This document shows positions 46,779-59,291 of a stretch of DNA of 64,000 nucleotides, piece after piece. A model generated the notes under the pieces. It was given only the letters and a program-made list of their open reading frames with translations, made no database searches and was not told the DNA's origin. Within the stretch, counting starts at the first letter, position 1. The number at the start of each line of letters is the position of its first letter. The stretch comes from Lactococcus lactis (GTDB lineage: Bacteria > Bacillota > Bacilli > Lactobacillales > Streptococcaceae): assembly GCF_029023865.1 (NCBI RefSeq), contig NZ_CP118969.1:682001-746000 (forward strand), read 5' to 3'. A program made the translations under genes and the position numbers.

Positions 46779-46800
46779 AAGGTGAGAACAAGATAACACT

Positions 46801-49056
46801 ATGAAACAAATCAAAAGAATTATGGGCATTGACCCTTGGAAAATCACATCAAATCAGATTGAAAAAGAAGACCGTCGTTTGCAAGAATCACTTACTTCCA
46901 TTGGCAATGGCTACATGGGAATGCGCGGAAATTTTAGTGAAACTTATAGTGGCGACAGTCACCAAGGAACTTACATTGCAGGGGTTTGGTTTCCAGATAA
47001 AACACGTGTAGGTTGGTGGAAAAATGGTTATCCTGAATATTTTGGTAAAGCAATCAATGCCCTCAATTTTGCTTCTGTCAGAGTTTTTATTGATGACAAA
47101 GAAGTTGATTTAGCCGCAAGTCACGTGACTGATTTTAATCTGTCGCTTGATATGGAAAAAGGGGTACTCACCTATACTTATGTAGCTTATGGAGTACGTG
47201 TGACCGCCGAAAGATTTTTCTCAATTGCTCAACAAGAACTTGCGGTTTTTGCTTTCATGTTTGAAAGCTTAGATGGTGAAATTCATCAAATCCGTACAGC
47301 CTCAATCATTGATGCAAATGTTCGTAATGAAGATTCCAACTACGATGAAAAATTTTGGACAGTAAAAAACCTTGATAATACAGCTACAGGTTCATTTATT
47401 GTCACCGAAACAATTCCTAATCCATTTGGAGTTGAACAATTTACGGTAGCAGCTAAACAAAGCTTTGCAGGCGATTTTACTCGAGTTAAGCAAGAAACAA
47501 GAGAAAGTTCTGTTTTAGATGTTTACGAAGCAAAATTAATAGAAAATGCACCACTCACCTTTATCAAAAATGTTTTAGTTGTCACAAGTCGTGATATTGA
47601 ACCCTCGAATTTAACAAAGGTGCTATCAAATTTGACCCTTGAAATTTCTAAGAAAACATATCATGAATTTTATAAAGAACAAGAAATCGCTTGGAAAAAA
47701 CGTTGGGAAATTGCTGATGTACAAATTGACGGTTCAGCAGAAGCTCAACAAGGGATTCGCTTTAATCTTTTCCAACTTTTCTCTACCTATTACGGCGAAG
47801 ATGAACGTTTAAATATTGGCCCTAAAGGATTTACTGGAGAAAAATATGGCGGAGCAACTTATTGGGATACAGAAGCCTATGCCGTTCCATTATACTTGGC
47901 ACTTTCTGATGAAAAAGTTGCTAAAAATCTTTTAAAATATCGTCATAATCAATTGCCACAAGCACAACATAATGCCCGTCAACAAGGACTTAAAGGTGCT
48001 TTGTATCCAATGGTTACTTTTACAGGTGTTGAATGTCATAATGAGTGGGAAATTACATTTGAAGAAATTCACCGTAATGGAGCAATGGCTTATGCGATTT
48101 ATAACTACAGCAACTACACGGGAGATGAAACTTATCTTGCTCATGAAGGCTTAGAAGTTTTGATTGAAATTGCTCGTTTTTGGGCAGATCGTGTGCATTA
48201 TAGTAAACGAAATGATAAATACATGATTCATGGAGTCACAGGCCCAAATGAGTATGAAAATAATATCAATAACAACTGGTACACTAATAAATTGGCAGCT
48301 TGGGTTTTGACTTATACTGCTGAAAGTTTAGCGAAATATCCACGCCCAGATTTAATTGAAGGAGCTGAAATTGCTCACTGGGCAGAAATTGTGGATAAAA
48401 TGTATTATCCAGAAGATGAAGAATTGGGTATCTTTGTTCAACATGATGGCTATTTAGATAAAGATTTGACTCCAGTGGCTCAACTTGACCCTAAAAATCT
48501 TCCATTGAACCAAAATTGGTCTTGGGATCGAGTGTTACGTAGTCCATATATTAAGCAAGCAGATGTGCTTCAAGGAATTTATTTCTTCGGCAATCAATTT
48601 TCATTAGCCGAAAAACAACGAAATTTTGATTTTTATGAACCATTAACTGTTCATGAAAGCTCACTTTCTCCATCCATTCATGCGATTTTAGCAGCAGAGC
48701 TTGGCATGGAAGACAAGGCTGTTGAAATGTATGAAAGAACAGCTCGTCTTGACTTAGATAATTATAATAACGACACAGAAGATGGACTTCACATCACATC
48801 AATGACTGGCTCATGGTTGGCGATTGTTCATGGTTTTGCCCAAATGAAAACCTGGGATGGTCAATTGAGTTTCGCCCCATTTTTACCACAAGCATGGACG
48901 GGTTATGCCTTTCACATTAACTATCGCGGACGTTTATTAAAAATTTCTGTTGGTCAAGAAGTGAAACTTGAATTATTACGTGGCCAAGTCTTAAATCTTG
49001 AAATCTATGGTGAAAAAATTGAGTTAAAAGATTTTTATGTTACGAAAACAAAGTAA
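46801..49056 (+). CDS. mapA: Maltose phosphorylase (GH65)
   Basis: The enzyme splits maltose with phosphate into glucose and beta-D-glucose 1-phosphate, saving ATP. The 751-residue sequence has the GH65 layout: an N-terminal beta-sandwich ([18 protein letters not shown]), then an (alpha/alpha)6 barrel with [10 protein letters not shown], and the catalytic Glu in [20 protein letters not shown]. The [14 protein letters not shown]-type segment reads [12 protein letters not shown]. It is cytoplasmic. It lies 22 bases after the second alpha-glucosidase. Lactococci also need a beta-phosphoglucomutase, which is not in the window. Confidence 0.95.
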   Translation: MKQIKRIMGIDPWKITSNQIEKEDRRLQESLTSIGNGYMGMRGNFSETYSGDSHQGTYIAGVWFPDKTRVGWWKNGYPEYFGKAINALNFASVRVFIDDKEVDLAASHVTDFNLSLDMEKGVLTYTYVAYGVRVTAERFFSIAQQELAVFAFMFESLDGEIHQIRTASIIDANVRNEDSNYDEKFWTVKNLDNTATGSFIVTETIPNPFGVEQFTVAAKQSFAGDFTRVKQETRESSVLDVYEAKLIENAPLTFIKNVLVVTSRDIEPSNLTKVLSNLTLEISKKTYHEFYKEQEIAWKKRWEIADVQIDGSAEAQQGIRFNLFQLFSTYYGEDERLNIGPKGFTGEKYGGATYWDTEAYAVPLYLALSDEKVAKNLLKYRHNQLPQAQHNARQQGLKGALYPMVTFTGVECHNEWEITFEEIHRNGAMAYAIYNYSNYTGDETYLAHEGLEVLIEIARFWADRVHYSKRNDKYMIHGVTGPNEYENNINNNWYTNKLAAWVLTYTAESLAKYPRPDLIEGAEIAHWAEIVDKMYYPEDEELGIFVQHDGYLDKDLTPVAQLDPKNLPLNQNWSWDRVLRSPYIKQADVLQGIYFFGNQFSLAEKQRNFDFYEPLTVHESSLSPSIHAILAAELGMEDKAVEMYERTARLDLDNYNNDTEDGLHITSMTGSWLAIVHGFAQMKTWDGQLSFAPFLPQAWTGYAFHINYRGRLLKISVGQEVKLELLRGQVLNLEIYGEKIELKDFYVTKTK

Positions 49057-49208
49057 TTTGATGTCTTTAAATGACTTTTTTATCAAAAATCTAAAAAATA
49101 GTTGAAAATTAATCGAAAATTTGGCAAAATAAAATTTCAGAGTGTCAAATAAAAGAAAGAGAAAGGAGCGGTGAGTTGAGCTGGGTTTAGCTAGTCTCAA
49201 GTGAAAAT

Positions 49209-50183
49209 ATGGCAGTTACAATTAAAGATGTTGCAAAAAAAGCTGGTGTTAATGCCTCAACGGTCAGTCGGGTCATTAAAGATAGTTCAGAGATTTCGGA
49301 TAAAACAAAAGTAAAAGTTCGCAAAGCCATGCATGAATTAGGTTATCGAAGGAATGCAGCGGCTCAGATTCTAGCTTCGGGAAAAACAAATACAATTGGT
49401 GTTGTTTTCCCGCCAGTGGCTGACAAAGCGAGCCAACCTTTCTTTATGAAAATATTGACCTCAATCAATGAAACAGCTCGTGATTACGATGTTTCAATCG
49501 CTATTGCGACGGGGCATTCAGCCAAAGAGTTGAAAAAACAGATTGAACTTCAATATTCAGAAAAGCGTGTTGACGGATTTATCGTGCTTTACGCTGGAAA
49601 AAATGATGAAGTTCGCGATTATTTATTAGAAAATAAGGTTCCTTTTGTTTTAGTTGGAACTCCGGCTGAAGGAAAAAATGAAATTACCCATGTGGATAAT
49701 GATAATATGCTGCTTGGACGCGAGGCTGTTCGTCATTTAGCACAATTAAAACATCAAAATATTTCATTTGTGACCGATACGAAAGAAACAGAAGTTTTTG
49801 AAGAACGTTATCAAGGTTTTAAAGATGAATCCGAGAAACTTGGGCTCAATCATGACCTCTTGTTTATGGATGCTAATTTTTCCTTGCGAAATGAAATAGC
49901 TCTTGTAGTTATGGATGATGTCTTGTCTTTAAAAGTTGTGGAACGTCTAAGAAGTCAAGGTCTAAATGTTCCAGAAGATGTGAGTTTAATTACTTACAAC
50001 AACTCTATCTTTGGAGCAATGATTCATCCTTATTTAACAACTTTTGACATTCATATTGAGCAATTAGGGGCAAGTGCAATTAAGAAAATCTTGGACTTAC
50101 GAGATAAGAAAGAAAATTTGCCAGAAAAATCAATTATCCCTTTTGAATTAATTATTAGAGAATCAACAAAAGCTAGAATTTAA
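49209..50183 (+). CDS. malR: LacI-family maltose operon regulator MalR
   Basis: The 324-residue regulator has an N-terminal helix-turn-helix (TIKDVAKKAGVNASTVSRVI), a hinge KVRKAMHELGYRRNAAAQIL and a periplasmic-binding-like effector domain. It controls the two divergent mal promoters through the GCAAACGGTTGC operators at 38999 and 39131. It is the last gene of the enzyme cluster, 152 bases after mapA. A terminator follows its stop codon. In L. lactis MalR has been described as required for maltose use. Confidence 0.93.
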   Translation: MAVTIKDVAKKAGVNASTVSRVIKDSSEISDKTKVKVRKAMHELGYRRNAAAQILASGKTNTIGVVFPPVADKASQPFFMKILTSINETARDYDVSIAIATGHSAKELKKQIELQYSEKRVDGFIVLYAGKNDEVRDYLLENKVPFVLVGTPAEGKNEITHVDNDNMLLGREAVRHLAQLKHQNISFVTDTKETEVFEERYQGFKDESEKLGLNHDLLFMDANFSLRNEIALVVMDDVLSLKVVERLRSQGLNVPEDVSLITYNNSIFGAMIHPYLTTFDIHIEQLGASAIKKILDLRDKKENLPEKSIIPFELIIRESTKARI

Positions 50184-50197
50184 GTTCTAGCTTTTTT
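50171..50197 (+). terminator. malR terminator
   Basis: AGCTAGAA and TTCTAGCT pair across TTTAAG, followed by TTTTT. The malR stop lies inside the stem-loop. Confidence 0.85.
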
Positions 50198-50204
50198 AGT
50201 TTTG

Positions 50205-50221
50205 TTTAAGATAAGGTTAAG
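50205..50221 (+). promoter_or_regulatory. CiaR-type direct repeat upstream of ciaR
   Basis: TTTAAG-ATAAG-GTTAAG matches the streptococcal CiaR site TTTAAG-N5-TTTAAG at 11 of 12 defined positions. A TATGAT box lies 18 bases downstream (50240-50245). Autoregulation of ciaRH is likely by analogy. Confidence 0.6.
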
Positions 50222-50360
50222 CCTAGTACAAGACAAAAATATGATAATAGTGTAAAATAATAGAAAGGGTTGGGCGCAGTTTTATTGACTTTCCAAGCAA
50301 TTTAACTAAAAATAATTTATAAATTATGAGCCCTAAAAAATGTGAAAAGGGATGGATTCA

Positions 50361-51029
50361 ATGATTAAAATTTTATTAGTGGAGGATGATTTATCACTCT
50401 CAAAATCTGTTTACGATTTCTTAAAATCATTTGCGCAAGTCAAACAGGTTTATGATGGAGTTGAAGGACTCTATGAGGCAGAATTGGGAATTTATGATTT
50501 AATTTTGCTTGATTTAATGCTTCCAGAAAAGAATGGTTTTGAAGTCTTAAAGGAATTACGTGAGCAAAATGTAGATACACCAGTCTTAATCATGACTGCT
50601 AAGGAATCTTTGGATGATAAAATGCACGGATTCGACATTGGAGCAGATGATTATTTAACAAAACCTTTCTATTTAGATGAACTAAAAGCACGTATTCAAG
50701 CACTTTTGAAACGGACAGGTAAATTAGAAGATTCAAACGGTTTAACTTATGGAAATATTCGTTTGAATTTATCAAATAAATCAACTTTAGTTGATGATCA
50801 ACCTGTTGATTTAATCGGAAAAGAATTTGATTTAGTCGTTTATTTAATGCAAAATCAAAATGTTGTTTTGCCAAAAGAGCAAATTTTTGACCGGATTTGG
50901 GGCTATGACAGTGATATAACAGTAACTGTTGTTGAAGTTTATATGAGTAAAATTCGGAAAAAATTGAAAGATACAGAATTTGTCAATAATCTTTCAACCT
51001 TGCGAAATGTTGGCTATATCTTGAGATAA
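50361..51029 (+). CDS. ciaR: CiaR-type OmpR-family response regulator
   Basis: The 222-residue regulator has a receiver domain with the phosphorylated Asp in [20 protein letters not shown] and an OmpR-type winged helix at the C-terminus. Throughout it follows streptococcal CiaR (ILLVEDD at the start, [36 protein letters not shown]). The ATG at 50361 was chosen over 50352, because AAAAGGG would touch the earlier ATG. In streptococci CiaRH governs envelope stress, antibiotic tolerance and small RNAs. L. lactis names for this system differ. Confidence 0.88.
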   Translation: MIKILLVEDDLSLSKSVYDFLKSFAQVKQVYDGVEGLYEAELGIYDLILLDLMLPEKNGFEVLKELREQNVDTPVLIMTAKESLDDKMHGFDIGADDYLTKPFYLDELKARIQALLKRTGKLEDSNGLTYGNIRLNLSNKSTLVDDQPVDLIGKEFDLVVYLMQNQNVVLPKEQIFDRIWGYDSDITVTVVEVYMSKIRKKLKDTEFVNNLSTLRNVGYILR

Positions 51030-51032
51030 AAT

Positions 51033-51100
51033 TTTACTGACAGCTTATTGTCTAGAGATGAAAGTCATCTATAAATTAACAAAAAGTTCTGTCAGTAAAT
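51033..51100. repeat. Inverted repeat of the TTACTGACAG family between ciaR and ciaH
   Basis: TTTACTGACAG and CTGTCAGTAAA lie 45 bases apart, with AGATGA/TCATCT inside. It separates the two genes of the two-component system and may limit read-through or stabilise the mRNA. Confidence 0.65.
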
Positions 51101-51121
51101 CTATCTAGAAATGAGACCTCT

Positions 51122-52492
51122 TTGAAGAAAATAATTAAAAAAGTTAAATCTTCAGCTATTGTAAAAAATGATGGGAAAAATTTCCTTCATTTTTTTCTAG
51201 CTTTTACAGTCATTTTTGTTGCTTTAGCCGTGATTATTATTCAAGTCATGCAATTAGGAATGTATCGAGCGACTGACCAAAATTTACACAATTTGGCTCA
51301 AAACCGAGTCTTTTTGATAGAAGCAGCGAATAATCAATTAGGAATGAATAATTCGCAAGATAGTGGCTATTACGGTCCCAATAATAGTGTAATTTTTTAT
51401 GATTCAGAGGGTAAAAGTTTCATACCTTCAGCGGGTTCAAATGCAAATATAAGTACAGACTTTGGCATGAGCCTTCTGCAAAAAACAATGAAATTTAACG
51501 AAAATCAAATTAACACTATTCAAACTGTTTCTGTAAAAAATCCTTATGGAGATAATTGGCACTATCGTTATCTGACAACATCACAATTTATTATTACAAA
51601 TACTGATGGAACAGTAACTCCGGTTTATGCACAAATTTTTTCAAATGTTGACCAAATTCAAGATGCCATGAGCCGAGCCATGTGGGTCATTGTGACAACA
51701 ATGATTACTTTCTGGCTTCTGTCAGTAATTATTAGTCTATATCTTGCAAACTGGACATTAAAACCAATTTTGGCCGCTTATGAAAAACAAAAAGAATTTG
51801 TTGAAAATGCTTCACATGAATTGAGAACACCTCTGGCAATCTTGCAAAATCGTCTAGAATTACTTTTCCAAAAGCCAACAGCAACAATTATTGATGAATC
51901 AGAAAATATTTCTGAAAGTTTATCAGAAGTTCGTAATATGCGTTTATTAACAAGTAACTTACTGAACTTAGCTCGTCGAGATTCTGGAATCAGAATTGAG
52001 CCAGAGGCGACTACGGCAACTTATTTTGAGAATATTTTTAATAGCTATGAAATGCTTGCTGAAAACGCAGGTAAAAAGTTTTCAGGCCATTTGAAATTAG
52101 ATGGAACGATTAATTTGGACCAAGCCCTGATCAAACAATTGCTAACCATATTATTTGATAATGCTCTTAAATACACGGGTGATGAGGGTGAAATCTCTGT
52201 AGATGTTCAAAAAAATGGGGGATTCTTAGTTTTTGCTGTCGCCGATAATGGTGAAGGAATTTCTGATGAAGATAAGAAAAAAATCTTTGACCGCTTTTTC
52301 CGAGTAGATAAAGCAAGAACGCGTCAAAAAGGTGGCTTAGGTTTGGGTCTTTCTCTGGCCAAACAAATTGTTGAAGCTTACAATGGGAAGATTACAGTTG
52401 AAGATAATAAACCTAAAGGTACAAAATTCATTGTTAGAATTCGTGTGGATAGCACAATTTCAAATCCTGCAAAAATTTTCCAAAAGTTGTAA
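51122..52492 (+). CDS. ciaH: CiaH-type sensor histidine kinase
   Basis: The 456-residue kinase has two membrane helices (about residues 23-46 and 183-207), an extracellular sensor loop of about 135 aa, the dimerisation helix with the phosphorylated His in ENASHELRTPLAIL, and the ATPase boxes N (LFDNALKYT), G1 (VADNGEGIS), F (FDRFFRVDKARTRQKGG) and G2 (LGLGLSLA). The kinase part is close to streptococcal CiaH. Translation starts at a TTG (MKKIIKKV after decoding) with a weak ribosome binding site. It is the second gene after ciaR. Confidence 0.9.
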   Translation: MKKIIKKVKSSAIVKNDGKNFLHFFLAFTVIFVALAVIIIQVMQLGMYRATDQNLHNLAQNRVFLIEAANNQLGMNNSQDSGYYGPNNSVIFYDSEGKSFIPSAGSNANISTDFGMSLLQKTMKFNENQINTIQTVSVKNPYGDNWHYRYLTTSQFIITNTDGTVTPVYAQIFSNVDQIQDAMSRAMWVIVTTMITFWLLSVIISLYLANWTLKPILAAYEKQKEFVENASHELRTPLAILQNRLELLFQKPTATIIDESENISESLSEVRNMRLLTSNLLNLARRDSGIRIEPEATTATYFENIFNSYEMLAENAGKKFSGHLKLDGTINLDQALIKQLLTILFDNALKYTGDEGEISVDVQKNGGFLVFAVADNGEGISDEDKKKIFDRFFRVDKARTRQKGGLGLGLSLAKQIVEAYNGKITVEDNKPKGTKFIVRIRVDSTISNPAKIFQKL

Positions 52493-52645
52493 AATATGAT
52501 AGGAAAAAATTACTGACAAATTATGATAAGATAATAGTAACATTCAAATTATGACAATTTTGTCAGTCGATTTACTAGTTTTTAAAGACAATTTCTGTTA
52601 GTAAATAACTAAGTAAATCTAAAAAGGAGAAAATCAGAGATATCA

Positions 52646-54382
52646 GTGTTAGAAAAAATAGACAGCCCAGCGGATTTAAAAAAAGTATCAAATCAAGAAC
52701 TAGAAGAATTAGCTTCAGAAATTAGAACAGCAGTTCTTCATAAAGTATCAAACATCGGTGGACACGTTGGCCCAAACTTGGGTGTGACTGAATTAACAAT
52801 TGCCCTTCATAAAGTTTTCAATTCACCAATTGATAAGTTTATTTGGGATGTTTCTCACCAAACTTATCCACATAAAATTTTAACTGGACGTAAAAATGGA
52901 TTTACTGATGGACATTTCCATGACATCACACCTTACACCAGTCAAAGAGAATCAGAACACGACTTTTTCACAGTTGGCCATACCTCGACTTCAATTGCTA
53001 ATGCCTTAGGTTATGCCAAAGCGCGTGATTTGACAAATGACAAAGGCAACATTGTTGCGGTCATTGGTGACGGTTCACTTTCTGGGGGACTTGCTATGGA
53101 AGCCCTCAATAATGCCGGAGATTTCAAAGGAAACCTCATTATTTTAGTTAATGATAATCAAATGTCAATTGCTGAAAATCATGGAGGACTTTACCGTAAC
53201 CTTGCCGAACTTCGGGCGACAAATTGTCAAGCCGAAAATAACTTCTTTAAAACTTTTGGTTTAGATTATAAATATCTTGAAAATGGAAATGATATTGAAT
53301 CTTTAATTCACCTATTTGAAGAAGTAAAAGATATCGACCATCCAATTGTCCTTCATATTCATACTGAAAAAGGACGTGGTTATCAACCAGCTCTTGAAAA
53401 TAAAGAAGCTTTTCACTGGCACATGCCTTTCGATTTAGAAACTGGTCAATCAAAAGTGATTGATTCTGGTAAATCTTATAGTTCAGTTATGTTGGATTAC
53501 ATGGATAAAAAGGTTTCAGAAGGCCTTCCTCTTGTTGCCATCAATGCAGCAATTCCAGGAATCTTTGGACTGAAACAATTTGCAGCTAAATATCCTAACC
53601 GTTATATTGATGCAGGAATTGCTGAGCAATTTACCATTACTTTTGGTGGTGCAATGGCTGCGGCTGGTGCTCGTCCAATTATTTTCCACAATTCTACTTT
53701 TGTTCAACGTGCTTATGATCAATTTTGGCATGACTTAGCAATTAATGAAGAACCAGCAATTGTTATTGTTAAAGGTGGAGTTATTTCAGGTTCAGATGAA
53801 ACACACCAAGGCTCATCAGCCATGACTTGGATTTCAAACATTCCAAATATCAAATATCTTGCTCCAACTTCTGAAGAAGAATTTATTTCAATTCTTGATT
53901 GGGCACTTGAGCAACATGAAGAACCAGTTGTGATTCAAATGCCAGAACACGGCTTAGAATCACGTCCGACTGTTCTCACAGATTATTCAACCCCTTCATA
54001 TCAAATGACAAAATCAGGCGAAAAAGTTGCCCTCTTGGCACTTGGTGGTCTTTATTCACATGGTGAAAAAGTAGCTAAAGTTTTGGCTGAAAATGGAATT
54101 AATGCAACCCTAATAAATCCACTTTTCATCAACGATTTGGACCAAGCTTTCCTTGAAAACTTAGTTGAAAATCATCAAGTTATTGCGACGATCGAAGATG
54201 GAATTCTTGACGGAGGATTTGGTCAAAAAGTTGCTTCCCTCCTTGGTAAGTATGATGTTAAAGTTTTGAACTTTGGTGCGAAACGTGAATTTAATGATTC
54301 TGTTCCAGTGACAGAACTTTATAATCGTTATCATTTGACACCAGAACTTATGGTTGCTGATATTCTTAGTCTTTTGAAATAA
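52646..54382 (+). CDS. dxs: 1-deoxy-D-xylulose-5-phosphate synthase homologue
   Basis: A thiamine diphosphate enzyme expected to join pyruvate and glyceraldehyde 3-phosphate. The 578 residues cover all Dxs domains: GGHVGPNLGVTELTIALH and FIWDVSHQTYPHKILTGR at the N-terminus, VIGDGSLSGGLAMEALNNAGD for the cofactor and metal (cited here in part as GDGSLSGGLAMEALNN), and the transketolase centre and C-terminal domain. It is about 40 residues shorter than the E. coli enzyme because the segment after MSIAEN is compressed. The start is GTG with AAGGAG 16 bases away; the exact start is unsure. Confidence 0.85.
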   Translation: MLEKIDSPADLKKVSNQELEELASEIRTAVLHKVSNIGGHVGPNLGVTELTIALHKVFNSPIDKFIWDVSHQTYPHKILTGRKNGFTDGHFHDITPYTSQRESEHDFFTVGHTSTSIANALGYAKARDLTNDKGNIVAVIGDGSLSGGLAMEALNNAGDFKGNLIILVNDNQMSIAENHGGLYRNLAELRATNCQAENNFFKTFGLDYKYLENGNDIESLIHLFEEVKDIDHPIVLHIHTEKGRGYQPALENKEAFHWHMPFDLETGQSKVIDSGKSYSSVMLDYMDKKVSEGLPLVAINAAIPGIFGLKQFAAKYPNRYIDAGIAEQFTITFGGAMAAAGARPIIFHNSTFVQRAYDQFWHDLAINEEPAIVIVKGGVISGSDETHQGSSAMTWISNIPNIKYLAPTSEEEFISILDWALEQHEEPVVIQMPEHGLESRPTVLTDYSTPSYQMTKSGEKVALLALGGLYSHGEKVAKVLAENGINATLINPLFINDLDQAFLENLVENHQVIATIEDGILDGGFGQKVASLLGKYDVKVLNFGAKREFNDSVPVTELYNRYHLTPELMVADILSLLK

Positions 54383-54385
54383 AAA

Positions 54386-54423
54386 TTTACTGACAGATGT
54401 TCCAAAATATTTCTGTCAGTAAA
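54386..54423. repeat. Inverted repeat of the TTACTGACAG family after dxs
   Basis: TTTACTGACAGA and TCTGTCAGTAAA form a perfect 12-bp stem. A third copy, CTGTCAGTAA, follows at about 54442. AAAAATAAAG rather than T follows, so this is not a standard terminator on the + strand. Confidence 0.75.
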
Positions 54424-54498
54424 AATAAAGAACTGGTAATGTCTGTCAGTAAAACTAGCAAGAATGATGATAAGTTCTTACTTAATAAAGTGAAATAG

Positions 54499-54765
54499 AT
54501 GAAAAAAGTATTAGTAAAAGCAGTACATGGCTACCAACGCTGGATTTCTCCAGCCTTGCCACCAGCCTGTCGCTATTATCCTACCTGCTCCAATTACATG
54601 GTTCAGGCCATTGAAAAACATGGACCAGCCAAAGGTTTGGCAATGGGAACAGCACGTATTTTACGTTGTCACCCATTTTGCCAGCCAGGATATGATTTAG
54701 TTCCAGACCATTTTAGTTTGCGAAGAAATTGGGCAGAACCAGAAAAAGAAGAAGACTCAAATTAA
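54499..54765 (+). CDS. yidD: Membrane protein insertion efficiency factor YidD
   Basis: The 88-residue protein carries the YidD signature: [27 protein letters not shown], with the conserved Cys residues, then [11 protein letters not shown] and [11 protein letters not shown]. YidD assists YidC-mediated membrane insertion. The ribosome binding site is poor (AAAGTGAAA). It lies between dxs and the phospho-beta-glucosidase, on the same strand. The last residues are acidic (EPEKEEDSN). Confidence 0.92.
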   Translation: MKKVLVKAVHGYQRWISPALPPACRYYPTCSNYMVQAIEKHGPAKGLAMGTARILRCHPFCQPGYDLVPDHFSLRRNWAEPEKEEDSN

Positions 54766-54815
54766 TTTGAGTCTTTTCTATTTATAAAATTATAGAAAAC
54801 GCTTCAAAAAATAGA

Positions 54816-54829
54816 TGAAATCGCTATCA
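54816..54829 (+). promoter_or_regulatory. cre site and promoter of the phospho-beta-glucosidase gene
   Basis: TGAAATCGCTATCA matches the CcpA cre consensus at all 14 positions. A TGTTAAAAT extended -10 lies at 54845-54853, so the cre covers the -35 position and should block transcription when CcpA is active. Confidence 0.85.
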
Positions 54830-54850
54830 AATGTCATAAAAAAATGTTAA

Positions 54851-56320
<1,470 letters not shown>

Positions 56321-56322
56321 TT

Positions 56323-56349
56323 AAAAAGGGGGGGTTTCCTCCTTTTTTT
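56323..56349 (+). terminator. Terminator after the GH1 gene
   Basis: AAAAAGGGGGG and CCTCCTTTTT pair over a TTT loop with one mismatch, followed by T. The rest of the gap to 56578 holds a TGATAAAAT extended -10 (about 56460) for pip and nothing else I can name. Confidence 0.7.
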
Positions 56350-56578
56350 ATCAAACAAAACATTTCTTTGATTTAAGATTTTTATCTAGCAAGAAAAATT
56401 TACAATAGTTAAGCAAGTGTCCATTAAAAGGAAGCAGTGCTAGAACTTTTTTATGAAATATGATAAAATCGTGTATTGCGTAATTTTTAAATCCGCAGTC
56501 ATGAAGTATGAAAAAGCCTCGATGATATTTAAGAAATTTAAAAAGTTACAAGTGAGATAAGAATGATGAGGATAAGAA

Positions 56579-59284
56579 GTGAAAAGTATTAAAAATACAT
56601 GGAAGTTGTTTGCCCTAGACTGGAAGCGAATATTTAAAAATCCCGTGGCGACTTTTTTAATTGTCGCCCTAATGATAATTCCCTCTTTATATGCTTGGTT
56701 TAATATTAAAGCCCTGTGGGACCCCTATGCCAATACTTCGCAACTGCCAATTGCGGTCTATAGTGCAGATAAATCGGCAAGTTTTCAAGATAAAACCATC
56801 AATATTGGTGATGAAGTACTGAAAAATTTAAAGAAAAATCACCAATTAGGCTGGAAATTTGTTGATTCCAAAGCAGATTTAGATAAAGGTGTGAAATCTG
56901 GAAAATACTATGCTGGAATCTATTTACCAAAGGATTTTTCAAAAGACCTCTTAAGTTTCACCACGGGTGATATTAAAAAACCACAAATTGTTTATTCAAT
57001 TAACGAAAAAATCAATGCCATCGCTCCCAAAATAACATCAAAAGGAGCCTCTTCTCTACAATCGCAAATTTCTGAAGAGTTTATCAAAACGGCAAGTAGT
57101 ACCCTTTTAAAAACCTTCAATACAATTGGTTACGATATTGATAAAAACATGGTAAGTATTCAGAAGGTTAAATCAGCGATTTTATCAACTAATGATAATT
57201 TAGGAACCATTGATAAATACACTCAACAAGTTGTTGATCTTCATGGAAAAATGCCAGAAATTAAAGAAAAACTGGCAAAAGCTAATGAATTTATCACTTA
57301 TTTACCAGAAGTAGATGCTTTAGGTCAAAAGGTCATTAAATTAAATGATAAAATGCCAGAAATTGATAAAAGTTTTTCACTCGTTTTGACCCTTCAAGAG
57401 AAAATACCTGAGATTCAAAATGCTGGAAAACAAATCTCGATGATTGATGATGACTTTGCGTCAGTAGAAAGTACCATGACTCAAGGTATTCAAGAAGCCA
57501 AACAAGGTTTACAAATTATCAATCAAGTCCAAAAATCAATGCCAGACATTAAAAAATTGGGACAAGATGCTGATAGTTTGGGGACTATAACCTTGGATGC
57601 GGTGAAAAAAATGCAGAGTGCATTGCCTAGCATTACAAATAGCGTTCAAATAACACTTCAATCAATTCAAGAGTTCTCAAAAAATACTTCATCCGTTATT
57701 TCTGTTATTGATCAAGCGATTGCCGATAATCAATTAACTGATGATGAAAAGGAACAAATAAATAGCTTAATTACCAATTTTACTAATAACATTGCTAAAC
57801 AAAGAGAAGCCATTCAAAATATTGTTGAATATATGAAGCAGGTGCAAGAAAGCAATGGAAATCACGATTTAGATTCTACTATTGAGCAATTAACTAATCT
57901 AGATTCGCTCTTGTCAGAACTTAGTACCAGAATGAGTCACCTAAATGACTTAGTGCAAGAGGGTGATGTATCTAAAATTCGAGCTTATCTATCACAAATC
58001 AATGATGTAGTAAATAATATTTCTGATTTAATTAATAAAATTGATGTCAGTGAGATTAGTAGTACAATTAATAAAGCTCTAACAACATTGATTAATACCA
58101 TAACAGACGCTAAAGGTTTATTAAATCAAGCTCAACAAATCGACTTTGATGCCTTACTAAATTCAACAAGTCAAACAGTTTCTAATGCTATTACCATTTT
58201 AGAAAAATATCAAGGCGAAATGCCAGCCATTAAACAAGAAATTCATGATGCGAATGTAATGTTAAATGGCAATATGACAACGATTGTTAATGCAATTAAT
58301 GAAGGAGCTAATCTCTATAAAAATGAGTTTCCTACTCTTAAAACTAAGTTAGGGACTGCTTCTGATTTCTTTAAAAATGATTATGCTGGTGTTCGTAAGG
58401 ATTTGACAGATACCTTAACAATGGCAAATGAGAAAATGCCTGATGTTGAGTCTGCTTTGAATCAAGCCAACGATTTAATTCAAAATGATTGGCCTGAAAT
58501 CAAATCAGGAATTCAAAAAGCAGCCATAGCTATTCAAAAAGGTGAAAAAGAAGTTGACTTAGGTGAAATCGTCAAACTCCTAAAATTAGATGCGACCAAA
58601 GAAAGTGACTTCCTGACACAACCGGTTGAAGTCCAAGAAAATCAAATCTATCCGATTGCCAATAATGGTTCAGCAAGTACACCTTTCTATACTGCGCTTT
58701 GTCTGTGGGTCGGTGCAGTCTTACTTTCAAGTTTGGCAACAACGGAGGTTCACTTATCAGATAAAGATAAAAAACGTTATTCTAAACGTGAACAATTCTT
58801 TGCTCGAATGGGAAGTTTCGTAGCCATTGGACTTGCTCAAGCCTTGATTGTAACGCTTGGAAATTATTTTGGTTTAGGAGTAGATGTAAGAGATCCATTC
58901 TACAGTGTTCTCTTTGCCTTACTAATATCCATAGCCTTTATGATAATGGTTTATGTTCTGGTCGCCCTGTTTGGCAATGTAGGTAAAGGAATAGCGATTA
59001 TCATCCTGGTTCTTTCCATTTCTGGTGGTGGTGGGAACTATCCAATCCAAGTTTCTGGAAAATTCTTCCAAGCCATTAATCCTTATTTACCATTTACTCA
59101 TGCTGTCAACCTTTTACGAGAATCAGCGGGAGGAATTTACTGGCCAAATGCTTGGTTTGCGATAATCATTCTTGTAGCAGTATCAATAGTATTTGTTGCA
59201 ATAGGTGCCTTCCTCTTCCCACACTTTGAAGATAAAACGAAGAAAATTTCCGAAATCGGAAGCAAGAGTCATTTCTTCCATTAA
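56579..59284 (+). CDS. pip: Phage infection protein Pip (YhgE family)
   Basis: A 901-residue membrane protein, the same length as the Pip protein described from L. lactis as needed for infection by c2-type phages. One membrane segment near residues 20-45 is followed by a very long, coiled-coil-rich extracellular region (about 60-680) with repeated [LIM]xx[KE][MI]PEI patterns ([32 protein letters not shown]). Four or five helices end the protein (about 700-890), as in ABC-2-type permeases. The start is GTG with GAGGAT upstream. Its normal cellular role is unknown. Confidence 0.88.
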   Translation: MKSIKNTWKLFALDWKRIFKNPVATFLIVALMIIPSLYAWFNIKALWDPYANTSQLPIAVYSADKSASFQDKTINIGDEVLKNLKKNHQLGWKFVDSKADLDKGVKSGKYYAGIYLPKDFSKDLLSFTTGDIKKPQIVYSINEKINAIAPKITSKGASSLQSQISEEFIKTASSTLLKTFNTIGYDIDKNMVSIQKVKSAILSTNDNLGTIDKYTQQVVDLHGKMPEIKEKLAKANEFITYLPEVDALGQKVIKLNDKMPEIDKSFSLVLTLQEKIPEIQNAGKQISMIDDDFASVESTMTQGIQEAKQGLQIINQVQKSMPDIKKLGQDADSLGTITLDAVKKMQSALPSITNSVQITLQSIQEFSKNTSSVISVIDQAIADNQLTDDEKEQINSLITNFTNNIAKQREAIQNIVEYMKQVQESNGNHDLDSTIEQLTNLDSLLSELSTRMSHLNDLVQEGDVSKIRAYLSQINDVVNNISDLINKIDVSEISSTINKALTTLINTITDAKGLLNQAQQIDFDALLNSTSQTVSNAITILEKYQGEMPAIKQEIHDANVMLNGNMTTIVNAINEGANLYKNEFPTLKTKLGTASDFFKNDYAGVRKDLTDTLTMANEKMPDVESALNQANDLIQNDWPEIKSGIQKAAIAIQKGEKEVDLGEIVKLLKLDATKESDFLTQPVEVQENQIYPIANNGSASTPFYTALCLWVGAVLLSSLATTEVHLSDKDKKRYSKREQFFARMGSFVAIGLAQALIVTLGNYFGLGVDVRDPFYSVLFALLISIAFMIMVYVLVALFGNVGKGIAIIILVLSISGGGGNYPIQVSGKFFQAINPYLPFTHAVNLLRESAGGIYWPNAWFAIIILVAVSIVFVAIGAFLFPHFEDKTKKISEIGSKSHFFH

Positions 59285-59291
59285 TGTTAAG

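Noticed and set aside
56521-56545. TTTAAG-like pair before pip as CiaR site
   Set aside because: The second half reads TTTAAA and the spacing is three, not five, so it does not fit the CiaR pattern.
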